Source: Anser cygnoides
Taxonomy: Eukaryota > Chordata > Aves > Anseriformes > Anatidae
NCBI RefSeq assembly: GCF_040182565.1
Contig: NC_089890.1
Coordinates: 12,175,001-12,239,000, forward strand
Direction: 5' to 3'
Length of the DNA stretch: 64,000 nucleotides
The notes under the pieces are model-generated. The model worked only from the letters and a program-made list of their open reading frames with translations. It did not search any database and was not told the DNA's origin. Position 1 is the stretch's first letter. Each line of letters starts with the position of its first letter. Below are positions 63,901 to 64,000 of the stretch, one piece after another. Position numbers and translations under genes: made by a program.

Positions 63901-64000
63901 GCTCCCCCTTGCTCAATTGGGAATGAGCCGGCAAGCAAGTGGAAACTTGCTTTGGTATTTATTCCTCTCCCAGCAGATCAGTTTCATCCTGCCTACTGAC
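60988..64000 (+). other. NLK intron 1, distal part in the window
   Basis: No exon recognised. GC/CpG-rich islets lie at 62,060-62,190, 62,940-63,080 and most clearly 63,250-63,500. Intron 1 continues beyond the window edge. Confidence 0.6.

Noticed and set aside
1..64000. tRNA, rRNA, microRNA clusters, CRISPR arrays, operons or phage-like systems
   Set aside because: Nothing resembling them was seen. Hairpins found (such as 50605-50632) are too short for microRNA precursors, and the DNA is vertebrate nuclear sequence.

Overview
This is nuclear DNA from a vertebrate, almost certainly a bird. Three 5'-truncated CR1 LINEs with the typical avian 3' tail are present. Introns and intergenic DNA are AT-rich, and one strong CpG-island promoter lies at about 40-42.6 kb. 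Two protein-coding genes are recognisable, arranged head to head. LYRM9 is on the minus strand, with coding exons at 8203-8078, 6974-6882 and 5687-5670. NLK (Nemo-like kinase) is on the plus strand, with coding exon 1 at 42179-42636. From general knowledge LYRM9 and NLK are neighbours in other vertebrates, including human chromosome 17, so the synteny supports both calls. A galliform such as chicken is plausible, but the species was not tested.

Layout. 1-592 is the 3' part of a CR1 LINE running off the left edge. 593-4.8 kb is intergenic. 4.8-8.22 kb holds LYRM9, with a complete 78-codon reading frame in three coding exons, a candidate 3' UTR and poly(A) site, and a CR1 tail in the intron between its first two coding exons. 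At 9.73-9.91 kb there is a roughly 98% identical second copy of the start of the first LYRM9 coding exon and its splice acceptor, followed by another CR1 tail. From 10 to 39.6 kb I see no supportable gene; if LYRM9 transcription starts in the NLK island, this is a very long LYRM9 first intron. 39.6-42.64 kb is the CpG island, containing nine ATTGG (inverted CCAAT) boxes in one orientation, an AP-1 site, G-rich tracts, a probable 5' UTR intron, and an NLK leader with eight upstream ATG frames. 42,637-64,000 is NLK intron 1, which continues past the window. It contains a GC-rich inverted repeat pair at 60.2-61.0 kb.

Function. NLK is a MAPK-like serine/threonine kinase. The window encodes only its His/Ala/Pro/Gln-rich N-terminal extension and the start of the kinase domain up to the glycine-rich loop. 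LYRM9 is a small LYR-motif protein of a mitochondrial adaptor family. The two genes may share a bidirectional promoter, but their products have no known joint pathway.

No new biological system such as a gene cassette is present. The observations most worth following are the partial duplication of the LYRM9 coding exon, the one-directional NF-Y box array, the uORF-dense NLK leader with a UG-repeat splice acceptor, and the inverted GC-rich repeat in NLK intron 1.
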